Part shown: positions 26,523 to 34,688 of the stretch, piece by piece
How the letters are laid out: each line of letters opens with the position of its first letter
How positions within the stretch are numbered: the stretch's first letter is position 1
Source: Streptomyces virginiae
GTDB taxonomy: Bacteria; Actinomycetota; Actinomycetes; Streptomycetales; Streptomycetaceae
Assembly (NCBI RefSeq): GCF_000720455.1
Contig: NZ_JOAK01000026.1
Coordinates: forward strand, 1-64,000
Direction of reading: 5' to 3'
Length of the DNA stretch: 64,000 bases
Translations under genes and position numbers: made by a program
Notes under the pieces: model-generated
Database searches by the model: none
Seen by the model: only the letters and a program-made list of their open reading frames with translations
What the model was told of the DNA's origin: nothing

Positions 26523-29024
26523 CTAACCGCGGACGCGGATGGCGCGGGACAGGTCGTCCAGTTGGTCGACGAGCTTGCGGCGCAGGAGCGGGATGATGTC
26601 GGGGTCGGCGAGGCAGGCCTGGCCCGCCTTGAGGTTGGCCTCGTCGACGGCGTAGGCCGGGAAGGCGTAGCGGCCGGCGGCTTCGCCGATGGCGGGGCCG
26701 CGGCGGGCGCCGAGGGCGACCGCGTCGGGGTAGTAGCGGGTCACGTACTCGGCGGTGAGGTCGCTCTGTTCGGGCTGCCAGAAGCCCTGGGCGGTGGCGC
26801 TGAAGAGGTAGTTGGACAGGCTGTCGTCGTTGAAGAGGCGGTTCCAGGCCGCGGCCTTGGCCTCGGGGGTGGGCAGGGCGGCGCGGCAGCGGGCGGCGCC
26901 TTCCTCGCCGGTGGCGCTGGGGTCGGCGGCGAGGGCGGCGTCGATGTCGGTCTCGCCGACGGCGCCGAGGACGGCGAGACGGCCGAGGATGCGCCAGCGC
27001 AGTTCGGGGTCGAGGGCGGGGCCGCCGGGGACGGTGTCGTCGGCGAGCCAGGCGGCGATGGTGTCGGGCTGGGTGGCGCTGCCCACGAGGGTGCGTACGG
27101 CGGTCAGCCGCATGCCGGGCTCCGAGCCGTCCTCGGTGCGGCGCAGGAGGTCGCGGGCGATGGTGGAGAGGGTGACGAGTGCGGCCGTGCGGTCCTCGGG
27201 GGCGAGGTAGCGGACGGCGATCTCGGTGCGGGCGAAGGCGAGGACGCCCTGGACGACGGCGAGGTCGTGTTCGGCGGGCAGGTGCGCTTCGGCGGTGGCC
27301 AGGTAGTCCTGCGGTGCGAGTTCGCCGTCGCGGACCATGTCGCGCAGGCAGTTCCAGACGACGGCGCGGGTGAGGGCCTCGGGGATGCCCGAGAGGCCGC
27401 GCAGGACCGTTTCGAGGGAGGTTTCGTCGAGGCGGATCTTGGCGTAGGTGAGGTCGGCGTCGTTGAGGAGGAGCAGTGCGGGGCGGGTGCCGCCGGCCGA
27501 GATGACCTCGTCGGAGGGGACGTCGAGGTCGAGGAGTTCGCGCAGTTCGAGGATGCGGCCGTCGACGGGGTCGCGGTCGTAGACGCCGACGGCGATGTGG
27601 TGGGGGCGGCTGCCGTCGCGGTCGACGGTGAGGGTCCAGCCGTTGGTGTCTTCGGGGTCCTCGATGCGCGGGGTGAGGGTGTCGATGCCGGTGGTGCGCA
27701 GCCATGCGTCGGCCCAGCCGCGGACGTCCCGTTCGGTGTGGGCGGCGAGGGAGTCGATGAAGTCGGCGAGGGAGGCGTTGGCGAACTTGTGGCGGGCGAA
27801 GTGGGTGTTGATGCCGGCCAGGAAGTCCTTCTCGCCGAGCCAGGCGACGAGTTGGCGCAGGGCGGAGGCGCCCTTGGCGTAGGAGATGCCGTCGAAGTTG
27901 AGGAGTGCGGAGGCGGTGTCGGGGACGTCCTCGGGGGCGACGGGGTGGGTGGAGGGGCGCTGGTCGGCGTCGTAGCCCCAGGGTTTGCGGGTGACGCCGA
28001 AGTCGGTCCAGGTGTCGGTGAAGCGGGTGGCTTCGGTGAGGGTCTGGTAGCCCATGTATTCGGCGAAGGACTCGTTGAGCCAGATGTCGTCGAACCAGGC
28101 GAGGGTGACGAGGTCGCCGAACCACATGTGGGCCATCTCGTGGGCGATGACCATGGCGCGGGACTGGCGTTCGGTGTCGGTGACGGCGGAGCGGTAGATG
28201 AATTCGTCGCGGAAGGTGACGAGGCCGGGGTTCTCCATGGCGCCGGCGTTGAATTCGGGGACGAAGGCCTGGTCGTAGGAGTCGAAGGGGTAGGGCTCGG
28301 TGAACTTGACCTGGTAGCGGTCGAAGCAGGCCTTGGTGATGGAGAGGATCTCGTCGGCGTCGGCGTCCATGTGGGGCGCGAGGGACTGGCGGCAGTGGAT
28401 GCCGAAGGGCAGTCCGGCGTGTTCGGTGGTCACGCTGTGCCAGGGGCCCGCGGCGACGGCGGCGAGGTAGGTGGAGATGACGGGTGTGGGGGCGGACTGC
28501 CAGATGCCGGCCCCGTCGGTGTCGCGGTCGGCGAGGCGGGTGGTGACGCCGTTGGCGAGGACGGTCCAGTGCGCGGGGACGGTCACCGTGAACTGGAATA
28601 CGGCCTTGAGGTCGGGCTGGTCGAAGGCGGCCAGGACGCGCTGGACGTCGTCGAGGAACATCTGGCTGTAGACGTAGGTCTCGCCGTCGGCGGGGTCGGT
28701 GAAGCGGTGCAGGCCCTCGCCGGTGCGGGAGTAGCGCATGCGGGCGTGGACGCGCAGCTCGTGGTCGCCCGGTGTGAGGGCGAGCGGGAGGCGGTTGTCG
28801 TCGAGGGCCGCCGGGTCGAGGGGGTGGCCGTCGAGGGTGGCGGAGCGCAGTTCTTCGGGCTTCAGCTCCACGAAGGTGTCGCCGGCGGAGCGGGCGGTGA
28901 ACCGGATGGTGGTGGTGGAGTCGAAGGTGTCGTCGCCGGTGGTGAGGTCGAGGCCGACGGTGTAGTCGTGGACGTCGAGGAGCTGGGCTCGGAGCTGCGC
29001 TTCGTTGCGCGTCAGTGCGGACAT
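26523..29024 (-). CDS. pepN: aminopeptidase N (M1 family)
   Basis: 833 residues from the ATG at 29024 (MSALTRNEAQLRAQLLDVHDY), the usual start of Streptomyces PepN; the open frame extends upstream without homology. The exopeptidase motif GAMENPG and the zinc motif HEMAH followed by WLNESFAEY are present, then the long helical ERAP1-like C-terminal domain. It removes N-terminal residues from peptides in the cytoplasm. The gene is intact, although a foreign element is inserted just upstream of it. Confidence 0.96.
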   Translation of the reverse strand: MSALTRNEAQLRAQLLDVHDYTVGLDLTTGDDTFDSTTTIRFTARSAGDTFVELKPEELRSATLDGHPLDPAALDDNRLPLALTPGDHELRVHARMRYSRTGEGLHRFTDPADGETYVYSQMFLDDVQRVLAAFDQPDLKAVFQFTVTVPAHWTVLANGVTTRLADRDTDGAGIWQSAPTPVISTYLAAVAAGPWHSVTTEHAGLPFGIHCRQSLAPHMDADADEILSITKACFDRYQVKFTEPYPFDSYDQAFVPEFNAGAMENPGLVTFRDEFIYRSAVTDTERQSRAMVIAHEMAHMWFGDLVTLAWFDDIWLNESFAEYMGYQTLTEATRFTDTWTDFGVTRKPWGYDADQRPSTHPVAPEDVPDTASALLNFDGISYAKGASALRQLVAWLGEKDFLAGINTHFARHKFANASLADFIDSLAAHTERDVRGWADAWLRTTGIDTLTPRIEDPEDTNGWTLTVDRDGSRPHHIAVGVYDRDPVDGRILELRELLDLDVPSDEVISAGGTRPALLLLNDADLTYAKIRLDETSLETVLRGLSGIPEALTRAVVWNCLRDMVRDGELAPQDYLATAEAHLPAEHDLAVVQGVLAFARTEIAVRYLAPEDRTAALVTLSTIARDLLRRTEDGSEPGMRLTAVRTLVGSATQPDTIAAWLADDTVPGGPALDPELRWRILGRLAVLGAVGETDIDAALAADPSATGEEGAARCRAALPTPEAKAAAWNRLFNDDSLSNYLFSATAQGFWQPEQSDLTAEYVTRYYPDAVALGARRGPAIGEAAGRYAFPAYAVDEANLKAGQACLADPDIIPLLRRKLVDQLDDLSRAIRVRG

Positions 29025-29065
29025 GGGGCCCATGCTGCCGCAGTGGGCGGCCGGACCCCGAGTGT

Positions 29066-29197
29066 CTACTCTTCGCCGGCGGCGATCGTCTCGTGGTGGC
29101 GGATGACCTCGGCGATGATGAAGTTGAGGAGCTTCTCGGCGCCCCTGTTGCACCCGCACTGAACAGCGATCGAGCAGCGTCCCCGCAGCTCACAGGC
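29066..29197 (-). pseudogene. 3' stub of a gene cut at the element boundary
   Basis: Read leftwards, a frame open from 29197 ends CNRGAEKLLNFIIAEV, IRHHETIAAGEE and TAG, 42 bp before the pepN start and in the same direction. The last ~30 residues look like a real protein C-terminus, while the part before is short and closed by a stop. It is probably the tail of the gene that originally preceded pepN, separated from its body by the integrated element. I do not recognise the protein. Confidence 0.5.
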
Positions 29198-29239
29198 CTA
29201 GGGCTGCAGCTTGCCACCCGGCCGCATGCATTCTGAGGT

Positions 29240-29272
29240 CACTCTTAGGACACTCTCAGACCACTCCTGGTA
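29240..29272 (+). repeat. three tandem 11-bp repeats, possible integrase arm sites
   Basis: CACTCTTAGGA, CACTCTCAGAC and CACTCCTGGTA follow one another without gaps. Short tandem direct repeats close to an element end are typical of arm-type sites for tyrosine integrases. No integrase is in the window to test this. Confidence 0.4.
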
Positions 29273-29339
29273 CGAGGCGCCGTCCCCTAAATATCTCCTA
29301 CGGGGGTCGCATCCTTTCACCAGGTCGCCAGCATGATGA

Positions 29340-29373
29340 GCGGCTCCTCGCCTACCTGAAGGCGAGGAGCCGC
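29340..29373. terminator. hairpin near element left end
   Basis: Perfect 13-bp stem GCGGCTCCTCGCC (29340-29352) and complement (29361-29373) with loop TACCTGAA. It could end transcription leaving or entering the element. The loop sequence equals one half of the palindrome at 32893-32910. Confidence 0.65.
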
Positions 29374-29471
29374 TCGGCGTCAGGATGCCGACCAAAGGGC
29401 CACCGATGTCCGACCCCCGACGCGCTCTTGGGTTGGCGTCCGCGACGGTCGGCCAACCTTGATCACAAAAA

Positions 29472-29487
29472 GCAGGATGTATCCTGC
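29472..29487. promoter_or_regulatory. operator-like palindrome GCAGGATGTATCCTGC
   Basis: A perfect palindrome with 7-bp arms and a central GT, 36 bp upstream of the XRE gene, inside an AT-rich stretch with TTGATC at 29459-29464. It is a likely autoregulation site. Confidence 0.5.
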
Positions 29488-29522
29488 AGACAAGACGATC
29501 TTGAAGTATGAGCGTCTAGTGG

Positions 29523-29753
29523 GTGCAACCCGCAACGCCCCCATGGATCCTCGAAGCCCGCATCAGATTCGGCGACCGCATTCGCGACGCCCGGCGCGAG
29601 GCGGACCTCACGCAAGACCAGCTTGCGGAGCTCGCGGGCATTCACCGCACCACCCTGCAAGACACTGAGGCCGGCAAGACCGACCCCAAGTTCAGCTTGA
29701 TTCTGCGCCTCGCCCGAGCCCTACGCCTCCCGGCGCGGGACCTCATGCCGTAG
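29523..29753 (+). CDS. XRE-family helix-turn-helix regulator
   Basis: 76 residues from a GTG. IRFGDRIRDARREADLTQDQLAELAGIHRTTLQDTEAGKTDPKFS-type sequence is a complete Cro/CI helix-turn-helix (about residues 14-70), and there is little beyond it. It is probably a DNA-binding repressor or Cro-like switch of the element. A palindrome lies just upstream. No clear ribosome site is visible. Confidence 0.8.
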   Translation: MQPATPPWILEARIRFGDRIRDARREADLTQDQLAELAGIHRTTLQDTEAGKTDPKFSLILRLARALRLPARDLMP

Positions 29754-30017
29754 TCCCCTCATGCCCTGTTTCGGCCACGAGGAACGCCCCTCATCCTGCC
29801 TGGCATATGCCGCTCCGGGAAGGGTGCGTGGCGCATTTATCTATACACTGCGTTCACACCCCGTGCGAATGTGTCACTTTTGCCAGTCCTGTCCCAGTGG
29901 TTCACCCCTGTCGCGCTCGAACTTACGAGCGAGTAGGTCCGGAGTCAACCATTCCGGGATCGAACCTGTGGCCGGTTCCCGCTCCCCCTAGCGCCGCCGC
30001 ACCAGGAGGAGCGGGGG

Positions 30018-30212
30018 TCATGGAGTGCCGCAGCCGTGGCAGGCCCGCGGGAACCAGCGCACCGCCATGTCGGCGACGGCCGCCGGCTGCTCGCCGAGGT
30101 CGATGGCCGGGCCGACGCCAAGATGGATCCCGCAGTACACGCACGCCGCACCGCGGACCTGCTCCGTCGACAGATCACCGACCGGCGGGAGAGGAGGAAG
30201 GGTGTCGCTCAT
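30018..30212 (-). CDS. small Cys-rich conserved Streptomyces protein
   Basis: 64 residues beginning MSDTLPPLPPVGDLSTEQVRG, with a CVYC pair and a CHGC pair that may bind zinc. Proteins of this form recur in Streptomyces next to XRE regulators; their role is unknown to me. It is divergent from the XRE-DUF5919 gene across 111 bp. Confidence 0.6.
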   Translation of the reverse strand: MSDTLPPLPPVGDLSTEQVRGAACVYCGIHLGVGPAIDLGEQPAAVADMAVRWFPRACHGCGTP

Positions 30213-30323
30213 GCCCGTACTCTGCCCTGCCGGCCGGGACGCTTCCACCCGCCTTTCTGGGACGCCTGGGACACATTCCCGGTAGCGTCACCGCATGCCC
30301 GCACACGCCCGCAGAGGCCGCTC

Positions 30324-31079
30324 GTGAACGCCATGCTCCGGGACGCCATGGCCCGCCGCGGCGTGACCCGGACGGAGCTGGCCCGTATCGTCGGCGTGGA
30401 CGTGAAGACCGTCGACCGGTGGGTGGATCCGCCGTCGCGGACGCCGCACTCGCCGAGACGGGCCGCGGTCGCTGAGGTGCTGGGAGTGGATCCGGGAATG
30501 CTGTGGCCGCGCGCCGTAAGGGCCGCCATAAAGACGGGCGCCGACCGGGAGATCCTGGCCGCGTACCCGTACCGGAACGCCTGCCCGCCGACGGTGTGGT
30601 CGTCGCTGCTGGACGGCGCCCATCGGGACATCGTGTTCGCCGGCTACACGTCGTACTTCCTGTGGCAGGAGCAGCCGCGGGCCGCCGAACGGCTGCGGGC
30701 GAAGGCGGAGGCCGGCTGCCGCATCCGGTTCCTGCTGGGCGACCCGGAGTCGGAGGTGACCCGCCGGCGAGAGGCGGTCGAGGACGTCCCGTTGACGGTG
30801 TCAACGCGGATCCGGATCACGCTGGACCAGCTGCGGAAGCTGGGCCAGCTGCCGGGGCTGGAGGCCCGCTTCTCGGAGGGGCATATCTCGCTGTCGGTGT
30901 TCCGGTTCGATGACGAGGCGCTCGTCACGCCGCACATCGCGGACCAGCTGGGCCACGAGTCGCCGCTCCTGCAGCTGCGCCGGCTCCAGCCCGACGGGCT
31001 GTTCGACCGGTTTGCCCAGCATGCCGAGACGTTGTGGGCTGCTGGCCGGCCGGTTCCGGATGTCGGTGGCGGCTCGTAG
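30324..31079 (+). CDS. XRE regulator with DUF5919 domain
   Basis: 251 residues from the GTG at 30324, six bases after AGAGG. The N-terminus is a helix-turn-helix (RGVTRTELARIVGVDVKTVDRWV). The rest (HRDIVFAGYTSYFLWQE, AEAGCRIRFLLGDPES, EGHISLSVFRFDDEALVTPHIA) matches the DUF5919 module, which resembles phospholipase D-like folds without the HKD pair. Such proteins are common in Streptomyces; the effector domain's ligand is unknown. Upstream, TGGGACGCCTGGGACACATTCCC around 30263 looks like a small operator. Confidence 0.8.
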   Translation: MNAMLRDAMARRGVTRTELARIVGVDVKTVDRWVDPPSRTPHSPRRAAVAEVLGVDPGMLWPRAVRAAIKTGADREILAAYPYRNACPPTVWSSLLDGAHRDIVFAGYTSYFLWQEQPRAAERLRAKAEAGCRIRFLLGDPESEVTRRREAVEDVPLTVSTRIRITLDQLRKLGQLPGLEARFSEGHISLSVFRFDDEALVTPHIADQLGHESPLLQLRRLQPDGLFDRFAQHAETLWAAGRPVPDVGGGS

Positions 31080-31088
31080 GATCGGGGC

Positions 31089-31235
31089 ATGATCCGGTCC
31101 GCTGAGGTCGTGAACGCTGAGATCCGCGAGTTGTGGGCGGGTGGCTCGCTGGCGGCTGAGGACGTCGACCGCTATCACCGGCTCGTCGTGGAGTGGGCTG
31201 AGGCGGTACGCGCCGAGCAGGAGCTGGCGGCCTAG
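31089..31235 (+). CDS. small hypothetical protein
   Basis: 48 residues (MIRSAEVVNAEIRELWAGGS, then AAEDVDRYHRLVVEWAEAVR). It is helical and acidic, starts 9 bp after the XRE-DUF5919 stop and ends 9 bp before the next gene, so it fits an operon. No domain is recognised. Confidence 0.55.
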   Translation: MIRSAEVVNAEIRELWAGGSLAAEDVDRYHRLVVEWAEAVRAEQELAA

Positions 31236-31244
31236 AATCCGGCC

Positions 31245-31472
31245 GTGGCTATCGAACCCCCTGACGAATTGATCGAGCTCCAGCGTGCCTCCGACGAGGC
31301 GCATGAGGCCGTCCGTGCCGACCCGTCCCCGGAGGCGTGGGCTGTCTGGCGGGACCGGGCCGGCGAGGTGCAGAAAGCGGTGACCGAGTACGCGAAGGAG
31401 ATCGGCGAGCCGCGGAACAAGGTCGAGGCTGCGGTGAAGAAGGCCGTGAGGCATCCGGAACCTGAGGCTTGA
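31245..31472 (+). CDS. small conserved Streptomyces protein
   Basis: 75 residues from a GTG, very polar and helical (DELIELQRASDEAHEAVRAD, AVWRDRAGEVQKAVTEYAKE). This pattern occurs in many Streptomyces accessory regions. It probably belongs to the same transcript as the two genes before it. Confidence 0.65.
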   Translation: MAIEPPDELIELQRASDEAHEAVRADPSPEAWAVWRDRAGEVQKAVTEYAKEIGEPRNKVEAAVKKAVRHPEPEA

Positions 31473-31607
31473 CAGACCTCCGCCCCGCCGGGCGCTGTCC
31501 CCGTGGGGTCCGGTGGGGCGGGATCGTGCAGCGAGGCAGCCCGCCTCAACCCGTGAATGGGATACGAACAGGCTAGCGGCGGGCACTGACAACGAGGCGC
31601 CACAGAA

Positions 31608-32027
31608 TTACCCGGCTTGCTCCCACGCTGCGACAGCTGCCGCCGCGATCCGGTCGTCCCAGAGGGGGCCAGTCGCGCAGATCGGTCCGGGGGTATAGCC
31701 ATCCATGCCGTGGGTGAGGCGTGCATGCGTGTCGGCGGCGATCTGGCGGGGGCGGGAGTAGGTGCCGGAGTTCTCGGACAGTGGCCAGGTGTTTCGGCTG
31801 CCTCCGTCCTCGATGAGGAGCCAGCCGTTGCGCTGGTCCCATCCCAGGTAGACGCCGTGCGGCCAGTGCTCCTCGGCGACGATGCCGGCGGGCCAGTCGC
31901 GGAAGACGGCGTCGAGCTGTTCGCCATCGGGGGTCTCGGTCCAGCAGGCGCCCGGTTCGATGCCGTAGGCGGCGAGCTGGTGGGCGACTTCGTCCATATA
32001 GGCGTCGTGGGGCAGGGTGTCGGTCAT
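31608..32027 (-). CDS. hypothetical protein, Streptomyces accessory type
   Basis: 139 residues, with GAGGGGG upstream of the ATG. The middle (GVYLGWDQRNGWLLIEDGG) is a beta-rich stretch typical of small Streptomyces proteins found in prophage and mobile regions. It has many Trp residues and no catalytic motif I recognise. It is divergent from the DUF6233 gene. Confidence 0.65.
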   Translation of the reverse strand: MTDTLPHDAYMDEVAHQLAAYGIEPGACWTETPDGEQLDAVFRDWPAGIVAEEHWPHGVYLGWDQRNGWLLIEDGGSRNTWPLSENSGTYSRPRQIAADTHARLTHGMDGYTPGPICATGPLWDDRIAAAAVAAWEQAG

Positions 32028-32118
32028 GAAATCCCCCTCGGGTTGGTTTGTGTAGGTATGGGTACCGGTGCGGGGTATGCGGCGTCAAGGTATGCGTCAA
32101 CCGCGTAGACTCGAACAT

Positions 32119-32448
32119 GTGTCCGATCTGCCGCCCGACCTGCCCCGCCTCCGCACCCTGGAGACGTGGCTCGCCCTGAGCCTCGACCGGGTCCGGCAGC
32201 AGATAGCCGCAGCCGAACAGCAAGCCGCCGTCGACGTTCACCGCGAGCCGCCGCCCGTCCCGGACTGGCTCGTCGAGTACGGCATCGGCATCGGCCGAAC
32301 CCCCGTCCGCGTCCACGGCGGCGACTGCTGGGACACCCGGTCCCGCTGTCATCCCGCCGACCGCGACGTCGCCCGCCGGGCCCTCGTCAACGGCGTTGAA
32401 GCCTGCACCCACTGCCGGCCGGACACTGTGCTCGGCGTGCTGGACTGA
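32119..32448 (+). CDS. DUF6233 family protein
   Basis: 109 residues from the GTG at 32119. VSDLPPDLPRLRTLETWLAL, the WLVEYGIGIGRTPVRVHGGDCW core and the CTHCRPDTVLGVLD ending are the hallmarks of the DUF6233 family, which is abundant in Streptomyces chromosomes and mobile elements. The conserved Cys and His residues could bind metal. Function is unknown. Confidence 0.8.
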   Translation: MSDLPPDLPRLRTLETWLALSLDRVRQQIAAAEQQAAVDVHREPPPVPDWLVEYGIGIGRTPVRVHGGDCWDTRSRCHPADRDVARRALVNGVEACTHCRPDTVLGVLD

Positions 32449-32471
32449 CCGCGCGCCCGCACGCTGGGGGT

Positions 32472-32708
32472 ATGGAGCATGCGCCGATCCTCGTGCACCG
32501 GATCTCCCCGTCGGGTGGCCGGCGGGTCGTGATCCGGGTCCGCGGCATCGACACCGTCCTCGGCGTCGCCCACTCCGACCGGGACCTGATCGAGTTCCTG
32601 CGGCGCATCGACATCCCCGACCCCGACGACCTGGTCCTCGGCGACTCCGAGGTCATCGCATGGCAAGGCGGCCAGCCGCACGTCTATGCCGAGGCCGACG
32701 AGGGCTGA
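32472..32708 (+). CDS. small hypothetical protein
   Basis: 78 residues, beta-alpha in character (ILVHRISPSGGRRVVIRVRG, DLIEFLRRIDIPDPDDLVLG, IAWQGGQPHVY). It follows the DUF6233 gene by 23 bp on the same strand, a pairing seen in Streptomyces. No function can be assigned. Confidence 0.65.
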   Translation: MEHAPILVHRISPSGGRRVVIRVRGIDTVLGVAHSDRDLIEFLRRIDIPDPDDLVLGDSEVIAWQGGQPHVYAEADEG

Positions 32709-33040
32709 GCGCGCGCGGCAGCCCTCCCGTGGGGAGGACCGGGAGGGACGCCGGCCCCGGGGGGTCCGGTGGGAGCACCGTAGACCTCAGCGTCCGGCAG
32801 CGATAGGCATATGACGTGGGAAATCTCCCCGCCTATTCGCATCCTCAATCGGTGTGAATGATGGGCAAAGCCTGCTACCCCACTGCAGCACTTACCTGAA
32901 GTTTCAGGTAGCCTGCGGGTAAGTGATAGCGCTTTGGGAGTCCCCAGGTGGGCTGCCGGGATCAGCCGGAGCCAGGCAACTGGATCCTCCACCCACAGAG
33001 GTGGCAGTGGCCCCCGGAGCCCTCCTGGGGACTTCCTGCG
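32709..33040. other. 332-bp region with operator-like palindrome
   Basis: No supported gene. It contains GC-rich hairpins just after the small gene (32730-32780), then an A/T-richer part from 32805 that includes the palindrome at 32893-32910, and ends at the DUF3800 stop. A Trp-rich rightward frame from 32948 is opposite the DUF3800 gene and is not believed. Confidence 0.5.
32893..32910. promoter_or_regulatory. operator-like palindrome TACCTGAAGTTTCAGGTA
   Basis: Perfect 8-bp arms around a central GT, within an A/T-richer gap and flanked by CTTA and GTAAG. It has the same layout as the palindrome before the XRE gene at 29472, though with different bases. A phage repressor or regulator site is likely. 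Confidence 0.5.
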
Positions 33041-33862
33041 TCAGGCCACACACCACTTCTTCCACCAGCTGCGGCAGGTGACGTAGGCGGGGTCGCCCAC
33101 CACCTTGACGCCGTAGCCGAGCAGCGAACCGCCGGAGGTCTTGCGGTACAGCTGGTGCTTGCACAGCAGGAGATTCTCGGCACAGTCGTCGTCGTTCGGG
33201 GAGCCCGACAGCGCAGCGTTCAGCAGGCCAGCGTGGATGTCTGCCAGCTGGATGCCGTCCCACTCGGTGCCGTGCCATTTGGGTGGCCACTTGATGTGAC
33301 TCCAGGGAACCCCATAGGTGGCGACAAACCCCTGCTTCACGTAGGTCAGGTAGTTGAGTGTGTCGCTGTGGTCCATGCCCTTCACGGCGCCCAGCCGAAC
33401 GACGGCCGAACGGGGGCCGCCCTCCCAGCCCTTGGCCGCGTAAGCCACCCGCTCGAGGAGTAGGCGCGTCGTGTAGTTGTAGAACCGGACACCGTTCGTC
33501 ATGCCGGCGAACTGGCGCGTGCCGTCCTTGGGGACGATCACGTGGACGACCTTCGCCGAGGGCATTACTGCCAGCATCCGGGCCGCATTGCGGCGGCGCT
33601 CGGGATGCTTCTTCTTGAAGTGGTCAACCCAGTGCAGCGGCCGCGAAACGTCCTGGGGCCGGCTCTGGTGGATCAGTGCGCGGAGGCCGCCCGCGGTTGC
33701 GCGCACGTTCCAGTCTTCCTCTTCCGGCACGATGAGTGCCGTCATGGCGAAGAAAGCCGAGGACTGCTTTCCGTAGCCGCGGTCTCCGGTCTCGTCGACG
33801 TAGACGTTCACCCGGGGCAAGGAACTCGGGTGGAGGAACCGGACATTAAACGGGTCCGTCAT
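33041..33862 (-). CDS. DUF3800 protein (RNase H-like fold)
   Basis: 273 residues from the ATG at 33862. NVYVDETGDRG (Asp23, Glu24, Asp27) is the DUF3800 opening, and IQLADIHAGLL is its conserved later motif; both supply acidic residues of an RNase H-like nuclease fold. The family occurs in prophages, mobile elements and defence-rich regions, but its activity is not well established. It is a lone leftward gene in the accessory segment, bounded upstream by a terminator, so it is likely expressed independently from the phage late genes. Confidence 0.85.
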   Translation of the reverse strand: MTDPFNVRFLHPSSLPRVNVYVDETGDRGYGKQSSAFFAMTALIVPEEEDWNVRATAGGLRALIHQSRPQDVSRPLHWVDHFKKKHPERRRNAARMLAVMPSAKVVHVIVPKDGTRQFAGMTNGVRFYNYTTRLLLERVAYAAKGWEGGPRSAVVRLGAVKGMDHSDTLNYLTYVKQGFVATYGVPWSHIKWPPKWHGTEWDGIQLADIHAGLLNAALSGSPNDDDCAENLLLCKHQLYRKTSGGSLLGYGVKVVGDPAYVTCRSWWKKWCVA

Positions 33863-34220
33863 CGGACGGCACGAGCGCAGCGGCGCACGCTACGGTAAGT
33901 ACGTACCACGGGAGACTGCACTCCTTTGGTTCTCCCCCTCGGCGGGGTCCAGCCCGCCGGGGGCATAAGGCCCTCTGCGGCCGACGCGCCCATGCGCACG
34001 ACCGGTGACGGTAAATTACACCCGATCGGCGGCATCCACGCGCATCTATACGCCGTGCCGTGGCCTAGGAGCACGAAGAAGCCCCCGCTCGAAGGCGGGG
34101 GCTAGGCAGTGCTCACCGTGCGCCGGTCAGTACCCGTCCCTGACGGTGAAGACCTCTAGTGGCAGATGTGCATTCGCGTCTATGCCAGGTGTGGCACGGG
34201 GCGCCGACAACGGGCGGGGG
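33863..34220. other. 358-bp intergenic region upstream of DUF3800 gene
   Basis: It holds a GC-rich hairpin at about 33935-33963, an A/T-rich spot (GTAAATTACACC near 34012) that could be the DUF3800 promoter, and the terminator at 34080-34103. A leftward 71-codon frame overlapping the DUF3800 start has no ribosome site and is doubtful. Confidence 0.45.
34080..34103 (-). terminator. terminator after hypothetical gene
   Basis: Stem AGCCCCCGC / GCGGGGGCT with a 6-nt loop; on the leftward strand it is followed by TCTTCG. It ends the transcript of the gene at 34221-34610. Confidence 0.75.
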
Positions 34221-34610
34221 TCAGGCGGGGTCACCGTTCGGCGCCGGCGTCCATCCACGCTGGCCGCCCATCGGAACCCGGACGGCCCGAGCAACGGCGC
34301 TGGCCTGACGGCGAGTGAACCGGTCCTGGTACTCCCACTCCTCGTAGGAGTCGCGATGCGCTTCACGCTCAGCCAACAGGAAGGCCGCGTAGGTGTCGCT
34401 CGCGGCCTTGGCGGCTGCTTGCGCGTCGTCGTGCCACGTGGCGGGGAGGTAGTCGGCCTTCCAGGAGAGCCGCCACCTCTGCGCTCCGTCGTAGGCGAGC
34501 AGCTCGATACGGCCGATCTTCAGGTCGTGGTCATGATGCCGCAAGCTGATCACGTCACCATCGCCCCACGGCACGAAGGTGGGCAGGGGCGACTTCTTCC
34601 GGCGAGGCAT
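34221..34610 (-). CDS. hypothetical protein
   Basis: 129 residues from the ATG at 34610 (MPRRKKSPLPTF), with GAGGAA upstream. It is basic at the start, then beta-rich (GDVISLRHHDHDLKIGRIEL, RWRLSWKADYLP), then helical and charged (AKAASDTYAAFLLAEREAHR). No known domain. It lies just downstream of the resolvase and is probably accessory cargo. Confidence 0.6.
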   Translation of the reverse strand: MPRRKKSPLPTFVPWGDGDVISLRHHDHDLKIGRIELLAYDGAQRWRLSWKADYLPATWHDDAQAAAKAASDTYAAFLLAEREAHRDSYEEWEYQDRFTRRQASAVARAVRVPMGGQRGWTPAPNGDPA

Positions 34611-34688
34611 CTGTTCTTCCTCTCTGCCGACGGGCGCCCATTCAACATCGCGAGCGCCCGCTGCGGTAGACCAGCGCATAACGACTGC

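Larger units (their letters stand above)
29198..29522. other. 325-bp gene-free left end of integrated element
   Basis: No gene is seen. In order it holds three tandem 11-bp repeats (29240-29272), an AT-rich stretch, a perfect 13-bp hairpin (29340-29373) and an operator-like palindrome (29472-29487) before the XRE gene. Composition is lower in G+C than the host side, fitting an attachment-end and early promoter region. Confidence 0.6.

Noticed and set aside
26391..29162. A 923-codon rightward frame opposite pepN
   Set aside because: Gly/Val/Asp-rich shadow produced by the third-base bias of pepN; no motif or ribosome site.
29900..29990. A tRNA-like stretch around GGGATCGAACCTG
   Set aside because: It looks like the complement of a T arm, but the T stem does not pair and no acceptor, D or anticodon arm can be built around it.
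32948..33463. Trp-rich rightward frame starting at 32948
   Set aside because: It overlaps the DUF3800 gene in antisense for most of its length and has no convincing ribosome site.
33859..34074. A leftward 71-codon frame overlapping the DUF3800 start
   Set aside because: The ATGA overlap is suggestive, but it has no ribosome site, odd composition and runs through a GC hairpin; probably leader DNA.
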